Made by a program: the position numbers and the translations under genes. DNA of 64,000 nucleotides, taken from the NCBI RefSeq assembly GCF_016743815.1, contig NZ_CP061035.1, forward strand, positions 1,614,501 to 1,678,500, read 5' to 3'. Below, piece by piece: positions 9,129 through 17,896 of this stretch; positions within the stretch are counted from its first letter, which is position 1, and the number at the start of each line of letters is the position of its first letter. The notes under the pieces are model-generated. The model was not told the DNA's origin and made no database searches. It worked only from the letters and a program-made list of their open reading frames with translations. This DNA comes from Sphingomonas aliaeris. GTDB lineage: Bacteria; Pseudomonadota; Alphaproteobacteria; Sphingomonadales; Sphingomonadaceae.

Positions 9129-9538
9129 CCCTGCCAATCGAATACGATGGTGGCGCGATACCATCGGTCGCCTGCCGCGCCGGCGCGGAGGTTGGCGCGC
9201 GCGAAGCTGATGACGAGGCCGGCGCCATATTGCTCGACCGTCGGGCACTGGATGGCGCGCGGCACGGTGCGTCGGACAGTGCCGTCGGCATCGACCAAAG
9301 TCGCGATGTCGAGTTTGACGACGTAATGGCCATCTGCCGGGCGCGACACCGGGCAGCGTCCCGCGGCGATCTCCCCCGCGACGAAGCCGGACAGGCCGGG
9401 CGTCATCTCGGGCGGCTTGATGTAGGGCACCGGCGCCAAGGCTGCCCAGTCGGTCGGGACGTGTCCGGCGACCGGTGGTGGCGGCACCTGGGGCGGCTGC
9501 GCAGCCGCTTGCAAAAGAAGTAGTAGATTCAGCATCAT
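9125..9538 (-). CDS. Secreted or periplasmic protein of unknown function
   Basis: 137 residues. It starts [22 protein letters not shown], a short hydrophobic leader followed by a proline-rich linker. The rest has a repeated-strand look with [15 protein letters not shown] and two cysteines (GRCPVS and IQCPTVE), loosely like the C-terminal domain of TonB-type proteins, but I do not recognise it firmly. ATGA overlaps at both ends join it to dut upstream and to the MoeB-like gene downstream, so it is in one translational unit. Confidence 0.75.
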   Translation of the reverse strand: MMLNLLLLLQAAAQPPQVPPPPVAGHVPTDWAALAPVPYIKPPEMTPGLSGFVAGEIAAGRCPVSRPADGHYVVKLDIATLVDADGTVRRTVPRAIQCPTVEQYGAGLVISFARANLRAGAAGDRWYRATIVFDWQG

Positions 9539-9981
9539 CGGCCCGTAGACCCAAATCCTCCGTGTCCGCGGGCGGTATCGTCGAGCGATTCGACCTCGTC
9601 CAACGTTGCGCGCTGGACCGGGGCGGGAACGAGTTGGGCGATACGCTCGCCACGCACGACGGCGAACGGTTCCTGCCCGAGGTTCGCGAGTATGACTTTG
9701 ATCTCCCCGCGATAATCGCTGTCGATCGTGCCGGGCGAGTTGAGGCAGGTGATGCCGAATTTAAGCGCGAGACCGGAACGGGGGCGGACCTGGATCTCGT
9801 AGCCGGCGGGTATCGCGACGGCGAAGCCGGTTGCGATCGCGGCACGCTGGCCGGGGGCGAGGGTCATGTCTTCGGCGGCGACGACGTCCATTCCAGCCGC
9901 GCCATCAGTGGCATAAGCGGGATGGGGGAGGCCCGCGCCATGCGGCAGGCGTTTGATGGCGATGGCGATCGGCGATGTCAT
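9535..9981 (-). CDS. dut: dUTP diphosphatase
   Basis: Hydrolyses dUTP to dUMP and PPi, keeping uracil out of DNA and supplying thymidylate synthesis. 148 residues, a normal homotrimeric dUTPase. Conserved motifs in order: [12 protein letters not shown] (motif 1), [12 protein letters not shown] (motif 2), [16 protein letters not shown] (motif 3, with the catalytic Asp), RGERIAQLV (motif 4) and [10 protein letters not shown] (motif 5, the mobile C-terminal arm). First gene of the overlapping dut / secreted protein / MoeB-like set. Confidence 0.97.
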   Translation of the reverse strand: MTSPIAIAIKRLPHGAGLPHPAYATDGAAGMDVVAAEDMTLAPGQRAAIATGFAVAIPAGYEIQVRPRSGLALKFGITCLNSPGTIDSDYRGEIKVILANLGQEPFAVVRGERIAQLVPAPVQRATLDEVESLDDTARGHGGFGSTGR

Positions 9982-10146
9982 GACGCCCGCTGTACCGGAA
10001 GAAACCGTCGGGGCGAAAGGGGCGTGTTCTTTCCCCAGGTAAAGCCAACGTCATGAGGTGGTTACGTGAACGATTTGACATTTGACGTGGTGGTTGAGGG
10101 GTCTAGCGTCTGCTCCGGCCCTGTTCGGGGGCTTGGGAGACTGGTT

Positions 10147-10326
10147 ATGCGTTCACTGATCATCGCCGCCACGGCGCTCGCCTTCGTCGCCAGTGCAGCG
10201 CCGGCCGTTGCCGCGCCGTGCAAGGATGCGAAGGGCAAGTTCACGAAATGCCCACCCAAACCGACGAAATGCCGTTTGAACGGCAAGTTTGCGAGCTGCA
10301 AGACGCCGGGCGCCAAGCCGATGTGA
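10147..10326 (+). CDS. Small secreted cationic protein
   Basis: 59 residues. A clear signal peptide (MRSLIIAATALAFVASAAPAVA) is followed by a short Lys- and Cys-rich mature part with three or four cysteines in KCPPKPTKCRLNGKFASCK. The function is unknown. The ATG at 10147 has GGGAG about eight bases upstream; a longer in-frame ORF upstream lacks signal-peptide character. A strong terminator follows. Confidence 0.7.
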   Translation: MRSLIIAATALAFVASAAPAVAAPCKDAKGKFTKCPPKPTKCRLNGKFASCKTPGAKPM

Positions 10327-10340
10327 TCACGATCGAGGAC

Positions 10341-10388
10341 GGATGGGCCACGCCAAGCCGGAACCGGCGGGTGGCTCCATCCGTTTTT
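10341..10388 (+). terminator. Rho-independent terminator
   Basis: GGATGGGCCACGCC pairs with GGGTGGCTCCATCC around a CCGG/CCGG inner stem and runs directly into GTTTTT. It sits about 15 bases after the small secreted protein gene. It overlaps a sigma-EcfG-type promoter match for csbD. Confidence 0.75.
10360..10385 (+). promoter_or_regulatory. Sigma-EcfG (general stress) promoter match upstream of csbD
   Basis: GGAAC at 10360-10364, a 17-base spacer, then CGTT at 10382-10385, an exact match to the alphaproteobacterial general stress consensus. It lies about 60 bases before the csbD start, and csbD-type genes are commonly stress-induced. The match falls inside a terminator hairpin, so coincidence is possible. 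Confidence 0.5.
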
Positions 10389-10447
10389 ACCCAAGCCCCC
10401 AAGGCGACGATTCCCGGCGCTATTGCGGGTGGATGAGGATAAGCGAG

Positions 10448-10618
10448 ATGGGCGAGCTGACCGACAAGATCAAAGGCAACGTCAACGAAGCCGTTGGCAA
10501 GGTGAAAGAGCAAAGCGCCGATCCGGCGACCCGCGACGACGGCGCGAGGCAGGAGACGCGCGGCAAGGGCGAGCAGCTGAAAGGCAATTTGAAGGGGATG
10601 CTTGGCGACGATATCTGA
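10448..10618 (+). CDS. CsbD-family stress protein
   Basis: 56 residues, small, highly charged and hydrophilic. It reads MGELTDKIKGNVNEAVGKVKEQ and then a Lys/Gly-rich half with GKGEQLKGNLKGMLGDDI, the usual CsbD helical repeat. Members are induced by general stress, but their biochemical role is unknown. An in-frame ATG at 10433 is an alternative start. A sigma-EcfG-type promoter match lies upstream. It converges on the TPP-dependent enzyme gene. Confidence 0.88.
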   Translation: MGELTDKIKGNVNEAVGKVKEQSADPATRDDGARQETRGKGEQLKGNLKGMLGDDI

Positions 10619-10645
10619 TCGTTAGATCGCCGCCATGACGGCACC

Positions 10646-12295
10646 TTAGTCGCCGCGAACCTCGCTGAGCGTGGTTCCGGCGGTGATCGCCTCCACATCC
10701 GTCTTGAGGTGGAGCAGCCGGACACCGGTTTGAGTCATCGCCCGGTCGAGTGCCGGTTCGAACTGCGCCGTGCTTTCGATCGTCTCGGCCCAGCAGCCGT
10801 AAGCCCTTGCGAGCGCGGCGAAGTCCGGATTGTGCAGGCGGGTGCCAGTGACGCGTCCGGGGAATTCGCGTTCCTGATGCATGCGGATCGTGCCGTACCA
10901 GCCATTGTCTACGACAAGTACGAGCATGTTCGCACCGTGGGCGACGGCGGTGGCGATTTCCTGACCGTTCATCAGGAAGCAGCCGTCCCCTGCGAGCGCC
11001 ACGACCATGCGGTCGGGAAAGCGCAAGGCTGCGGCCGTGGCGGCGGGCACCCCATAGCCCATCGCTCCGGCGGTCGGAGCCAGCTGGCTAGGTTGGCTGG
11101 CGTAGTGCCAATACCGGTGCCACCAGCCCGAATAATTTCCGGCGCCGTTGCAGATGATGCTGTCGGCAGGGAGCTTTTCGCGCATCGCTGCGACGCAGGG
11201 GCCAAGATCGAGCGCAAGATCGCGCGGGGCGGGCGTGGACCATTCGAGATAGTCGGCATGCGCCTCAGCACCCGCCGGGATCGGCGTGTCCTCGGCACCG
11301 AGCAACTCCATCAGATTCGCGAACCGTTCGACATCGGCACAGATGGCAAGATCGGCGCGGAACGTGCTGTTCAGTTCCTCCGGGTCGGGATGGACGTGGA
11401 TCAGCGACTGACCGGGATGGTCGGGCGTTATCAAGGTATAGCCATCGGTCGTCGCTTCCCCGAGGCGCGCACCAAGCACGATCAACAGGTCGGCGTCCCG
11501 GATACGCGCGACGAGCTTCGGATTGGGACCGTAACCGAGATTGCCGGCATAGGCGGAGCAAGCGTTCGCAATCGCATCCTGACGCCGGAACGCTGCCGCC
11601 AGAGGGACGCCTGACGAGGCACCGAACGCCTCGACCGCAGCGGCGGTGTGCGGCGACCATCCTGCGCCGCCGATGATCGCGACTGGGCGCTTCGCCGCCT
11701 TCAACATATCGTTCGCGGTGCTGGCCGCTTCGACCAAAGCGTCCTGTTCGACACGAGCAACGCGGGGGCGGTCGATCGCCTCGACCGCTTCGAGCAGCAT
11801 GTCCTCCGGCAAGGCGAGCACGACCGGGCCGGGCCGTCCGTTCATCGCGGTGGCATAGGCCCGCGCGACATATTCGGGAATGCGGCGCGCATCGTTGATC
11901 TTCGCCGCCCATTTGCATAGCGGCCCGAACATCGCTGCGAAATCGATTTCCTGGAATGCCTCGCGGTCCTTCGTGCCGCGATCGACGTCGCCGATGAACA
12001 GGATCATCGGTTGACTGTCCTGACGCGCGACATGGACGCCGATCGAGGCGTTGGTCGCGCCGGGACCGCGCGTGACGAAGGCGATGCCGGGACGGCCCGT
12101 CAAGGCGCCGTCCGCGCATGCCATGAACCCGACGCCGCCTTCCTGCCGGCAGACGACGAGATCGATTTCCGGCGTGTCGTGCAGGGCGTCCAGCACCGCG
12201 AGGAAGCTTTCGCCGGGAACGGTGAAGATACGATCGCAACCCTGCGAGACGAGCTGATCGACCAGGATGCGGCCGCCGGTACGTTTTTCGGTCAT
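10646..12295 (-). CDS. Thiamine-pyrophosphate-dependent enzyme (acetolactate-synthase-like)
   Basis: 549 residues in the three-domain PYR / central / PP order of the POX-ALS-BFDC superfamily. The N-terminal catalytic Glu is in VCRQEGGVGFMACADG, with VTRGPGATNASIGVHVA following. The C-terminal ThDP-Mg site reads LAGDGCFLMNGQEIATAV with the Asn/Gly of VVDNGWYGTI. Substrate cannot be assigned. It has no regulatory small subunit beside it and is not in a branched-chain operon, so biosynthetic IlvB is unlikely. Monocistronic, convergent with csbD. Confidence 0.88.
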   Translation of the reverse strand: MTEKRTGGRILVDQLVSQGCDRIFTVPGESFLAVLDALHDTPEIDLVVCRQEGGVGFMACADGALTGRPGIAFVTRGPGATNASIGVHVARQDSQPMILFIGDVDRGTKDREAFQEIDFAAMFGPLCKWAAKINDARRIPEYVARAYATAMNGRPGPVVLALPEDMLLEAVEAIDRPRVARVEQDALVEAASTANDMLKAAKRPVAIIGGAGWSPHTAAAVEAFGASSGVPLAAAFRRQDAIANACSAYAGNLGYGPNPKLVARIRDADLLIVLGARLGEATTDGYTLITPDHPGQSLIHVHPDPEELNSTFRADLAICADVERFANLMELLGAEDTPIPAGAEAHADYLEWSTPAPRDLALDLGPCVAAMREKLPADSIICNGAGNYSGWWHRYWHYASQPSQLAPTAGAMGYGVPAATAAALRFPDRMVVALAGDGCFLMNGQEIATAVAHGANMLVLVVDNGWYGTIRMHQEREFPGRVTGTRLHNPDFAALARAYGCWAETIESTAQFEPALDRAMTQTGVRLLHLKTDVEAITAGTTLSEVRGD

Positions 12296-12423
12296 GCCCG
12301 CTGGTCTAGCGCCGGTCGTGAATGCTGAACAGGGGGGCGGAGTGTCGGGATTCCTGACAATTTTCGCTGCCGGAAATTTTCGTTTACCATCGCGTGGTGC
12401 GGAAATACGTGGGCGCTGGAAAG

Positions 12424-12444
12424 TGGCACGCGCTGTGCTACACT
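12424..12444 (+). promoter_or_regulatory. Promoter of the candidate small RNA (sigma-54-like or extended -10)
   Basis: TGGCACG-CGCT-GTGCT (12424-12439) matches the sigma-54 -24/-12 consensus at all positions except one, with GG and GC correctly spaced. Alternatively TGTGC-TACACT (12439-12444) is a good extended -10 with a weak CTGGAA -35. Both would start transcription near 12450. I cannot tell which is used. Confidence 0.4.
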
Positions 12445-12449
12445 ACAGG

Positions 12450-12525
12450 CAGCCGAGCGTTTCCACGCTTCAGCAGGGCGGGCCGCGGAGAATGTTCCGC
12501 TGGCCCGCCCGCACCCGGCTTTTTC
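12450..12525 (+). ncRNA. Candidate small RNA ending in a strong stem-loop
   Basis: The gap between two leftward genes has a promoter-like element followed by two hairpins and no ORF. The first is AGCGT-ttcc-ACGCT (12456-12469). The second pairs GGGCGGGCC GCGGA (12476-12489) with TCCGC T GGCCCGCCC (12496-12510), and a T5 run follows at 12520-12524. This is the layout of an intergenic sRNA about 75 nt long. No family is recognised. Confidence 0.45.
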
Positions 12526-12562
12526 CTTGGATCACGTCGCGGACCGATCGTCCCGCTAACCG

Positions 12563-12590
12563 GTTTCTCGACTTCGCTCGAAACGAACGG
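12563..12590. repeat. REP-like palindromic repeat, copy 1
   Basis: A 28-base element reading GTTTCTCGACTTCGCTCGAA then ACGAACGG, with a GTTTC-type dyad. A second copy at 38105-38132 is identical at 25 of 28 positions. Both are intergenic. Confidence 0.6.
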
Positions 12591-12664
12591 GGGAGTTATG
12601 GCGCGAAAACGAACGGAGGGGCATAGCCCGAGACGGACGGGGAGTGCGGCTCCCCGCCCAGGCA

Positions 12665-12997
12665 TTACGCGGCGCGGACGACGCCTTCGTCTTCGAACAG
12701 CTTGGCGAGTTCGCCCGATCTGTACATTTCCATCATGATGTCCGAACCGCCGACGAATTCGCCCTTCACGTACAGCTGCGGAATGGTCGGCCAGTCGGAG
12801 AATTCCTTGATCCCCTGACGGATGCCCTGATCCTGCAACACATCGACGCTATCGAATTCGGCGTTGAGGTGGTTAAGGATGGCGATCGCGCGGCTGCTGA
12901 AACCACATTGCGGGAAAAGCGGGCTGCCCTTCATGAACAGCAAGACGTCGTTCTTCGCGACCAGATCGGCAATGCGGGCCTGTGTATCGTCAGTCAT
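12665..12997 (-). CDS. grxD: Monothiol glutaredoxin (Grx4 family)
   Basis: Carries and delivers [2Fe-2S] clusters, normally as a homodimer or as a heterodimer with a BolA protein. 110 residues. Active-site CGFS at residues 31-34, preceded by FMKGSPLFPQ; the glutathione-binding WPTIPQLYVKGEFVGGSDI is intact. It lies 10 bases after a BolA-like gene on the same strand, which matches the physical partnership. A hairpin (GGGGAG/CTCCCC) without a T-run lies just downstream. Confidence 0.96.
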   Translation of the reverse strand: MTDDTQARIADLVAKNDVLLFMKGSPLFPQCGFSSRAIAILNHLNAEFDSVDVLQDQGIRQGIKEFSDWPTIPQLYVKGEFVGGSDIMMEMYRSGELAKLFEDEGVVRAA

Positions 12998-13007
12998 CTT
13001 CGTGTCC

Positions 13008-13241
13008 TTACTCGGGTACGGCAGTGGTCAATTGCAGGGCGTGCAGCACGCCGCCCATCCGGCCCCCCAAGGCCGCATAGACCGCCTGGTGCTGCTTGAT
13101 ACGGGGAAGCCCGCGGAAACTTTCGGATACGACACGGGCGGCGTAATGATCGCCATCGCCCGCCAGATCGGTGATCTCGACGCGCGCGCCGGGAATGCCG
13201 CCGACGATCAACGCCTCGATCTCGTCCGCTGCCATCGCCAT
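13008..13241 (-). CDS. BolA/IbaG-family iron-sulfur assembly partner
   Basis: 77 residues, a single BolA domain. The conserved FRGLPRIKQHQAVYAALGG segment contains the His used for cluster sharing with a CGFS glutaredoxin. It is followed 10 bases later by grxD and preceded two bases earlier by the DUF1476 gene, so the three form one operon. Function by partnership: cluster transfer or iron sensing. Confidence 0.93.
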   Translation of the reverse strand: MAMAADEIEALIVGGIPGARVEITDLAGDGDHYAARVVSESFRGLPRIKQHQAVYAALGGRMGGVLHALQLTTAVPE

Positions 13242-13243
13242 GA

Positions 13244-13567
13244 TTATTCCGCCTGCATCAACTGACGGCGCGCCTCGACCGTATGATCCTCGATCGCGCG
13301 ACGGACGACGCTTTCGTCGACCTCTACGCCGGCGGCAGTCAGATCGCTGACCAGCTTGCGGATCACGTCCTCGTCACCGGCTTCTTCGAAATCGGCCTGA
13401 ACGACGGCCTTCGCATAGGCGTCTGTCTCTTCGGCGGTCAGCTTCATCTTCTCGGCGGCCCATTGCCCGAGCAACCGGTTACGACGCACGGTGACGCGGA
13501 ACTGCATTTCCTCGTCACGGGCATATTTGGTTTCGAATGCGCGCTCGCGGTCGTCGAACGTGGTCAT
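13244..13567 (-). CDS. DUF1476 protein, F1-ATPase inhibitor zeta subunit
   Basis: 107 residues, mostly alpha-helical and charged. It starts MTTFDDRERAFETKYARDEE, the conserved N-terminus that in Paracoccus enters the F1 catalytic interface and blocks ATP hydrolysis. FRVTVRRNRLLGQWAAEKM is also typical. The family is restricted to alphaproteobacteria, supporting the taxonomic call. First gene of the zeta / bolA-like / grxD operon. Confidence 0.93.
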   Translation of the reverse strand: MTTFDDRERAFETKYARDEEMQFRVTVRRNRLLGQWAAEKMKLTAEETDAYAKAVVQADFEEAGDEDVIRKLVSDLTAAGVEVDESVVRRAIEDHTVEARRQLMQAE

Positions 13568-13697
13568 GTGGCTCTTCCCCTCGGGCCTTGTCTATCGTCC
13601 GATGAGATAGGGCGGGCAGGGCGGACGCGCAACCTGCGGGTGGGGAGGGCGGTCCCGACCGTCATCGCGTGATGACGGCCGGGCTATCATGGTCGGC

Positions 13698-14696
13698 TCA
13701 GCCGACTTCGACCACGAGTTTCCCGATCGCGGCGCGGGCGGCCATCTTGGCGATCGCCTTGCCGCCATCCTCGAACGCGAAGGTTTCGGTGACGCGCGGC
13801 GCGATCTTGCCGTCTTTCCACAGGTCGAACAGGCGTGCGACATGCGCAGCATTCGCCTTCGGATCGCGCGCGGCGAACGCGCCCCAGAACACGCCGCAGA
13901 CGTCGCAGGACTTCAGCAGGGTCAGGTTGAGCGGCAGCTTCGGGATGCCGGCAGGGAAGCCGACGACCAGATAGCGGCCTTCCCAGCCGATCGAGCGGAG
14001 CGCGGGTTCGGCATAGTCGCCGCCCACCGGATCGTAGATCACGTCATAGCCCGCCTTGCCGCCAGCCGCCTTGAACTGTTCGGCGAGCGCCTTGGACTGA
14101 TCACGGTCGAACGGCGCGCGGGCGTAGACGATGGTTTCGTCGGCGCCGCCGTCCTTCGCGACCGCCGCCTTTTCGTCCGACGAGACGGCCGCCACGACGC
14201 GCGCGCCGAACGCCTTGCCGAGTTCGATCGCGGCAAGCCCGACGCCGCCCGCCGCACCGAGCACGAGCAGCGTCTGTCCCTCAGTGATGTGACCGCGATC
14301 GAGCAAGGCGTGGATCGTCGTGCCGTACGTCAGGATCAGGGCCGCGCCCTCGGCGAAGCTTCGGCCTTCGGGCAGCGCATACAGCTTGGACGCATCGACC
14401 ACGACCTTTTCGACCAGCCCGCCATGACCGACCATGCCGATCACGCGGTCACCGATTTGCCATTCGGTCACGCCGTCGCCGACGCTTTCGACCAGGCCGG
14501 CGATTTCACCGCCGGGTGCGAACGGGCGCGCCGGTTTGAACTGGTACTTGTCCTCGATGATCAGGACGTCGGGATAGTTGATCGAACAGGCCTTCACGGC
14601 CACCACGACCTGACCCGGACCGGCGACCGGATCGGGCAGTTCGTCCATCACTAGTGTTTCAGGTCCGCCCGGCGCTGTCGACAGAAGTGCTCGCAT
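13698..14696 (-). CDS. NADPH:quinone oxidoreductase (MDR family, zinc-free)
   Basis: 332 residues. The N-terminal GroES-like domain includes [19 protein letters not shown] and [12 protein letters not shown]. The C-terminal Rossmann domain has [20 protein letters not shown]. No structural zinc Cys cluster is present, as in the QOR subgroup. The likely reaction is one-electron or hydride transfer from NADPH to quinones or enones; the substrate is not known. Its 5' end overlaps the last 38 bases of leuD. Confidence 0.9.
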   Translation of the reverse strand: MRALLSTAPGGPETLVMDELPDPVAGPGQVVVAVKACSINYPDVLIIEDKYQFKPARPFAPGGEIAGLVESVGDGVTEWQIGDRVIGMVGHGGLVEKVVVDASKLYALPEGRSFAEGAALILTYGTTIHALLDRGHITEGQTLLVLGAAGGVGLAAIELGKAFGARVVAAVSSDEKAAVAKDGGADETIVYARAPFDRDQSKALAEQFKAAGGKAGYDVIYDPVGGDYAEPALRSIGWEGRYLVVGFPAGIPKLPLNLTLLKSCDVCGVFWGAFAARDPKANAAHVARLFDLWKDGKIAPRVTETFAFEDGGKAIAKMAARAAIGKLVVEVG

Positions 14697-15288
14697 GTGC
14701 CCGTTCTCCGCTCATCCACGGCCGGTGTTCGTTTACCCCGGCTTCGTATTTCGAAATCTGGGTATCCCTTGCCAGCGTCAGGCCGATCTCGTCCAGCCCT
14801 TCCATGAGGCACTGGCGACGGAAGGCATCGAGTTCGAAGGTGAAGCGATCCTGATAGGGGGTGGTGACGGTCATCGTCTCGAGATCGACGGTGACCGTAT
14901 CGGTCTGCGCGACCTCGACCAGTCGATCGATCGCCTCTTGCGGCAGGACGACCGGAATGATTCCGTTCTTGAACGCGTTACCGGAAAAGATATCCGAGAA
15001 ACTGGGCGCCAGCACCGCGACGATACCCATGTCGGCCAGCGCCCAGGCGGCGTGTTCACGGCTGGACCCGCAACCGAAATTGTCGCCCGCGATCAGGATC
15101 GGTGCGCCGGCATAACGCGGATCGTCGAAGATATTCCCCTCGACCGCGCGAACCGTTTCGAACGCGCCCTTGCCGAGGCCGGAGCGGGTGATCGTCTTCA
15201 GCCAATGCGCCGGGATGATCACGTCCGTGTCGATATTCTTCGCGCCCCACGGATAGGCGCGGCCGGAAACCTGTTTGACGGGGTTCAT
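14659..15288 (-). CDS. leuD: 3-isopropylmalate dehydratase, small subunit
   Basis: Swivelling subunit of isopropylmalate isomerase, which with LeuC converts 2-isopropylmalate to 3-isopropylmalate in leucine synthesis. 209 residues. Visible are [16 protein letters not shown], the conserved [14 protein letters not shown] and [21 protein letters not shown] chose the ATG giving [11 protein letters not shown], preceded by AGAGGCC; a longer ORF upstream is not conserved-looking. It follows leuC with a tiny ORF between. Confidence 0.96.
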   Translation of the reverse strand: MNPVKQVSGRAYPWGAKNIDTDVIIPAHWLKTITRSGLGKGAFETVRAVEGNIFDDPRYAGAPILIAGDNFGCGSSREHAAWALADMGIVAVLAPSFSDIFSGNAFKNGIIPVVLPQEAIDRLVEVAQTDTVTVDLETMTVTTPYQDRFTFELDAFRRQCLMEGLDEIGLTLARDTQISKYEAGVNEHRPWMSGERAHASTSVDSAGRT

Positions 15289-15331
15289 CTGGAGGCCTCT
15301 CGGACGGCGACCGGCACTTCCGGCCAGACTG

Positions 15332-15442
15332 TTATCGGGTTGCGGAAACCCTGGGCGCGGGAAGGGTGCGCGCGGTCGCGGCATAGGCGGCGATACCGCT
15401 GATCACGGTGCCGACGACGAGCAGAGCCAGAACGCGCTTCAT
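15332..15442 (-). CDS. Possible small hydrophobic peptide between leuC and leuD
   Basis: 36 codons from ATG to TAA. It reads [20 protein letters not shown], a Lys/Arg start and a hydrophobic stretch like a membrane segment or signal peptide, then a short basic tail ending in RVSATR. GGGGG lies eight bases upstream of the ATG. The ORF fills most of the 167-base gap between leuC and leuD. There is no known function, and it may be only a chance ORF. Confidence 0.45.
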   Translation of the reverse strand: MKRVLALLVVGTVISGIAAYAATARTLPAPRVSATR

Positions 15443-15455
15443 TTTGATGCCCCCA

Positions 15456-16892
15456 TTATGCCGCGCCCATCAGGTCGCGGACATCGCTTAACCGCCCGGT
15501 CACGGCCGCCGCGGCCGCCATTGCGGGCGATACCAGATGCGTACGTGCGCCCGGACCCTGGCGTCCTACGAAGTTCCGGTTGGAAGTGGAAGCGCATCTG
15601 AGGCCGGGCGGTACTTTATCGGGGTTCATCGCGAGGCACATCGAACAGCCGGGTTCGCGCCATTCGAAGCCGGCGGCAACGAAGATGCGGTCCAGCCCCT
15701 CCGCCTCCGCCTGTCGCTTGACGAGGCCGGAACCGGGTACGACCAGCGCACGGACGCCGTCGGCGACGGAGCGACCGTTGGCGACGGCGGCGGCGGCGCG
15801 CATATCCTCGATCCGGCTGTTGGTGCAGCTGCCGATGAAGACGTAGTCGACCCCGATATCCTGCATCGCGGTGCCCGGCGTCAGGCCCATGTAATCGAGC
15901 GACTTCTGTGCCGCGACGCGCTTCGCGGGATCGGCGAAGCTTTCCGGATCGGGGACGTGGCCGGTAATCGACACGACGTCCTCCGGGCTGGTGCCCCACG
16001 TCAACGCCGGAGCGATATCAGAGCCGTTGAGCGTGACGGTGCGATCGTAGGTCGCGTTCGCATCGCTCGGCAGCGTCTTCCAATAGGCGACGGCCTTGTC
16101 CCAGTCGGCGCCCTTCGGGGCCATCGGGCGTCCCCTGGTATAGTCGAACGTCGTCTGGTCGGGCGCGATCAGGCCGGCGCGGGCGCCGCCCTCGATCGAC
16201 ATGTTGGCGATCGTCAGGCGACCCTCGATCGACAGCGCGCGGATGACTTCACCCGTGAATTCGATGACATAACCGGTGCCGCCCGCCGCGCCGATCTTGC
16301 CGATGATGCTGAGGATGACGTCCTTCGCCGACACGCCGAAGCCGAGCGTGCCATCGACGCGTACTTCCATCGTCTTCGATTGACCGAGCAGCAACGTCTG
16401 CGTCGCGAGAACATGTTCGACCTCGCTGGTGCCGATGCCGAAGGCCAGCGCGCCGAGTGCGCCGTGCGCCGAGGTGTGGCTGTCGCCGCAAACCAGGGTC
16501 GTGCCGGGGAGGGTGAAGCCCTGTTCCGGGCCTACGACGTGGACGATACCCTGATTGATCGAAATGGCGTCGATATAGTCGATGCCGAACTCGCTCGTGT
16601 TACGCCGCAGTGCGTCGAGTTGCGCGGCGCTTTCGCGGTCGGCGATCGGCAGTTCGCGGCCCTGTTCGTCGACGCGCGCGCTGGTCGGTAGATTGTGGTC
16701 CGGTACGGCGAGCGTGAGATCGGGGCGGCGGACCTTGCGATCGGTGACACGCAGGCCTTCGAACGCCTGAGGACTGGTCACTTCGTGGACGAGATGGCGA
16801 TCGATATAGATCAGGCAGGTGCCATCGTCGCGACGCTCCACGACATGGTCTGCCCAGATCTTTTCGTACAAGGTGAGTGGTCGGCTGGCCAT
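15456..16892 (-). CDS. leuC: 3-isopropylmalate dehydratase, large subunit
   Basis: Aconitase-family subunit carrying the catalytic [4Fe-4S] cluster. 478 residues. The cluster Cys are in [12 protein letters not shown] and [12 protein letters not shown]; other signatures are [20 protein letters not shown] and [10 protein letters not shown]. The start [18 protein letters not shown] is typical. The partner leuD lies downstream on the same strand. The upstream neighbour is an epimerase gene 47 bases away, so leuCD may be read from further upstream. Confidence 0.97.
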   Translation of the reverse strand: MASRPLTLYEKIWADHVVERRDDGTCLIYIDRHLVHEVTSPQAFEGLRVTDRKVRRPDLTLAVPDHNLPTSARVDEQGRELPIADRESAAQLDALRRNTSEFGIDYIDAISINQGIVHVVGPEQGFTLPGTTLVCGDSHTSAHGALGALAFGIGTSEVEHVLATQTLLLGQSKTMEVRVDGTLGFGVSAKDVILSIIGKIGAAGGTGYVIEFTGEVIRALSIEGRLTIANMSIEGGARAGLIAPDQTTFDYTRGRPMAPKGADWDKAVAYWKTLPSDANATYDRTVTLNGSDIAPALTWGTSPEDVVSITGHVPDPESFADPAKRVAAQKSLDYMGLTPGTAMQDIGVDYVFIGSCTNSRIEDMRAAAAVANGRSVADGVRALVVPGSGLVKRQAEAEGLDRIFVAAGFEWREPGCSMCLAMNPDKVPPGLRCASTSNRNFVGRQGPGARTHLVSPAMAAAAAVTGRLSDVRDLMGAA

Positions 16893-16939
16893 AATGTAAC
16901 GCGCTTTACGCTTATTGCGCGTGCTCGCAAGGCTTGGCG

Positions 16940-17896
16940 CTAATGGCTTTCCTTTGGCGAGACATAGGAGGGATCATGCGCCACAGGTGAAGTCCGGCCC
17001 TCCCGAAGTGCTCTCAAGACCTCTGCGAAGTCTGTCTGGCAGCGGAAACCGAGCACGCGATCGGCAAGACCGGCGTCGTAAATGCGGTCGATGCTGGCAG
17101 GCAGCGACCAGCCCACGCGGGCGTATAGCTCCCGCGCATCGGGATACAGGCGGGCGATGACGGCGGGGGCGTCGCGCTTGAGGTCTGCGACATCTGTGCG
17201 CGTAAAGGGCGTCGGCGCGGAGACGATGAACGTGCCGAAGCCGATTTCCGGCGCACGGGCGAGCGCGACGACATGCGCTTCCACGGCATCCTCGACGGTC
17301 AGGCGGCGGTGCAGCAGTTCGTTGGCCTTCATATTCTCGCCGGACAGGGCGCGATGCGTATCGTCGTCCTCCGGGAAGAAGCGGGAGGTTCGCAAGATCA
17401 CGATTGGCATGCCGTGTTCGGCATGGATCAAGCGGCAGATATGCTCGGCGGACAGTTTCGTTATGCCGTAGATGTTACGCGGTTCGAGCGGAGCCATATC
17501 CTCGTCGATCCAGACCGCCGTGTCGCCGCGGGCTTCACGGATCGCGGTGGAGATCATCAAGGATGTGGTCGAGGTGAAGACGAAGCGGGACGCATTCGCT
17601 GCGACCGCGGCCTCCAGCAGGTTGAGCGTGCCGCTCGTGTTGACGTCGATAAAGGCCTGGCGCGGATAGCGGACGATGTAGGGCTTGTGCAGCGCACCGG
17701 CATGGACGACGGCATCGATACCGTGATCGTCGAACGTCCGATCGACCAGTGTGCGGTCGGCAACGGACCCGATGATGCGGGTGTGCGGGCCGGGGGCGAC
17801 GTCCAGCCCGATGACGGTGTGACCTTCCGCATGCAGGCGAGGTGCGAGGTAGCGTCCTAGCCAACCGCTGGATCCGGTCAGCAGTACGCGCATCAT
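16940..17896 (-). CDS. NAD-dependent epimerase/dehydratase (extended SDR)
   Basis: 318 residues. The Rossmann motif is [17 protein letters not shown], and the catalytic Tyr-Lys lie in [14 protein letters not shown], preceded by the Ser/Thr-rich FTSTTSLM. The extended SDR fold is typical of nucleotide-sugar epimerases or dehydratases. No other sugar genes are adjacent, so the substrate is unknown. Its ATG overlaps the stop of the GST gene (ATGA), so the two are translationally coupled. Confidence 0.88.
   Translation of the reverse strand: MMRVLLTGSSGWLGRYLAPRLHAEGHTVIGLDVAPGPHTRIIGSVADRTLVDRTFDDHGIDAVVHAGALHKPYIVRYPRQAFIDVNTSGTLNLLEAAVAANASRFVFTSTTSLMISTAIREARGDTAVWIDEDMAPLEPRNIYGITKLSAEHICRLIHAEHGMPIVILRTSRFFPEDDDTHRALSGENMKANELLHRRLTVEDAVEAHVVALARAPEIGFGTFIVSAPTPFTRTDVADLKRDAPAVIARLYPDARELYARVGWSLPASIDRIYDAGLADRVLGFRCQTDFAEVLRALREGRTSPVAHDPSYVSPKESH

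Noticed and set aside
10075..10107. Sigma-70 promoter TTGACA upstream of the small secreted protein gene
   Set aside because: The -35 is perfect, but no acceptable -10 lies at 16-18 bases; TCTAGC is at 21 bases.
10066..10146. N-terminal extension of the small secreted protein
   Set aside because: The sequence before 10147 lacks signal-peptide character, while the ATG at 10147 has a good ribosome site and starts a clear signal peptide.
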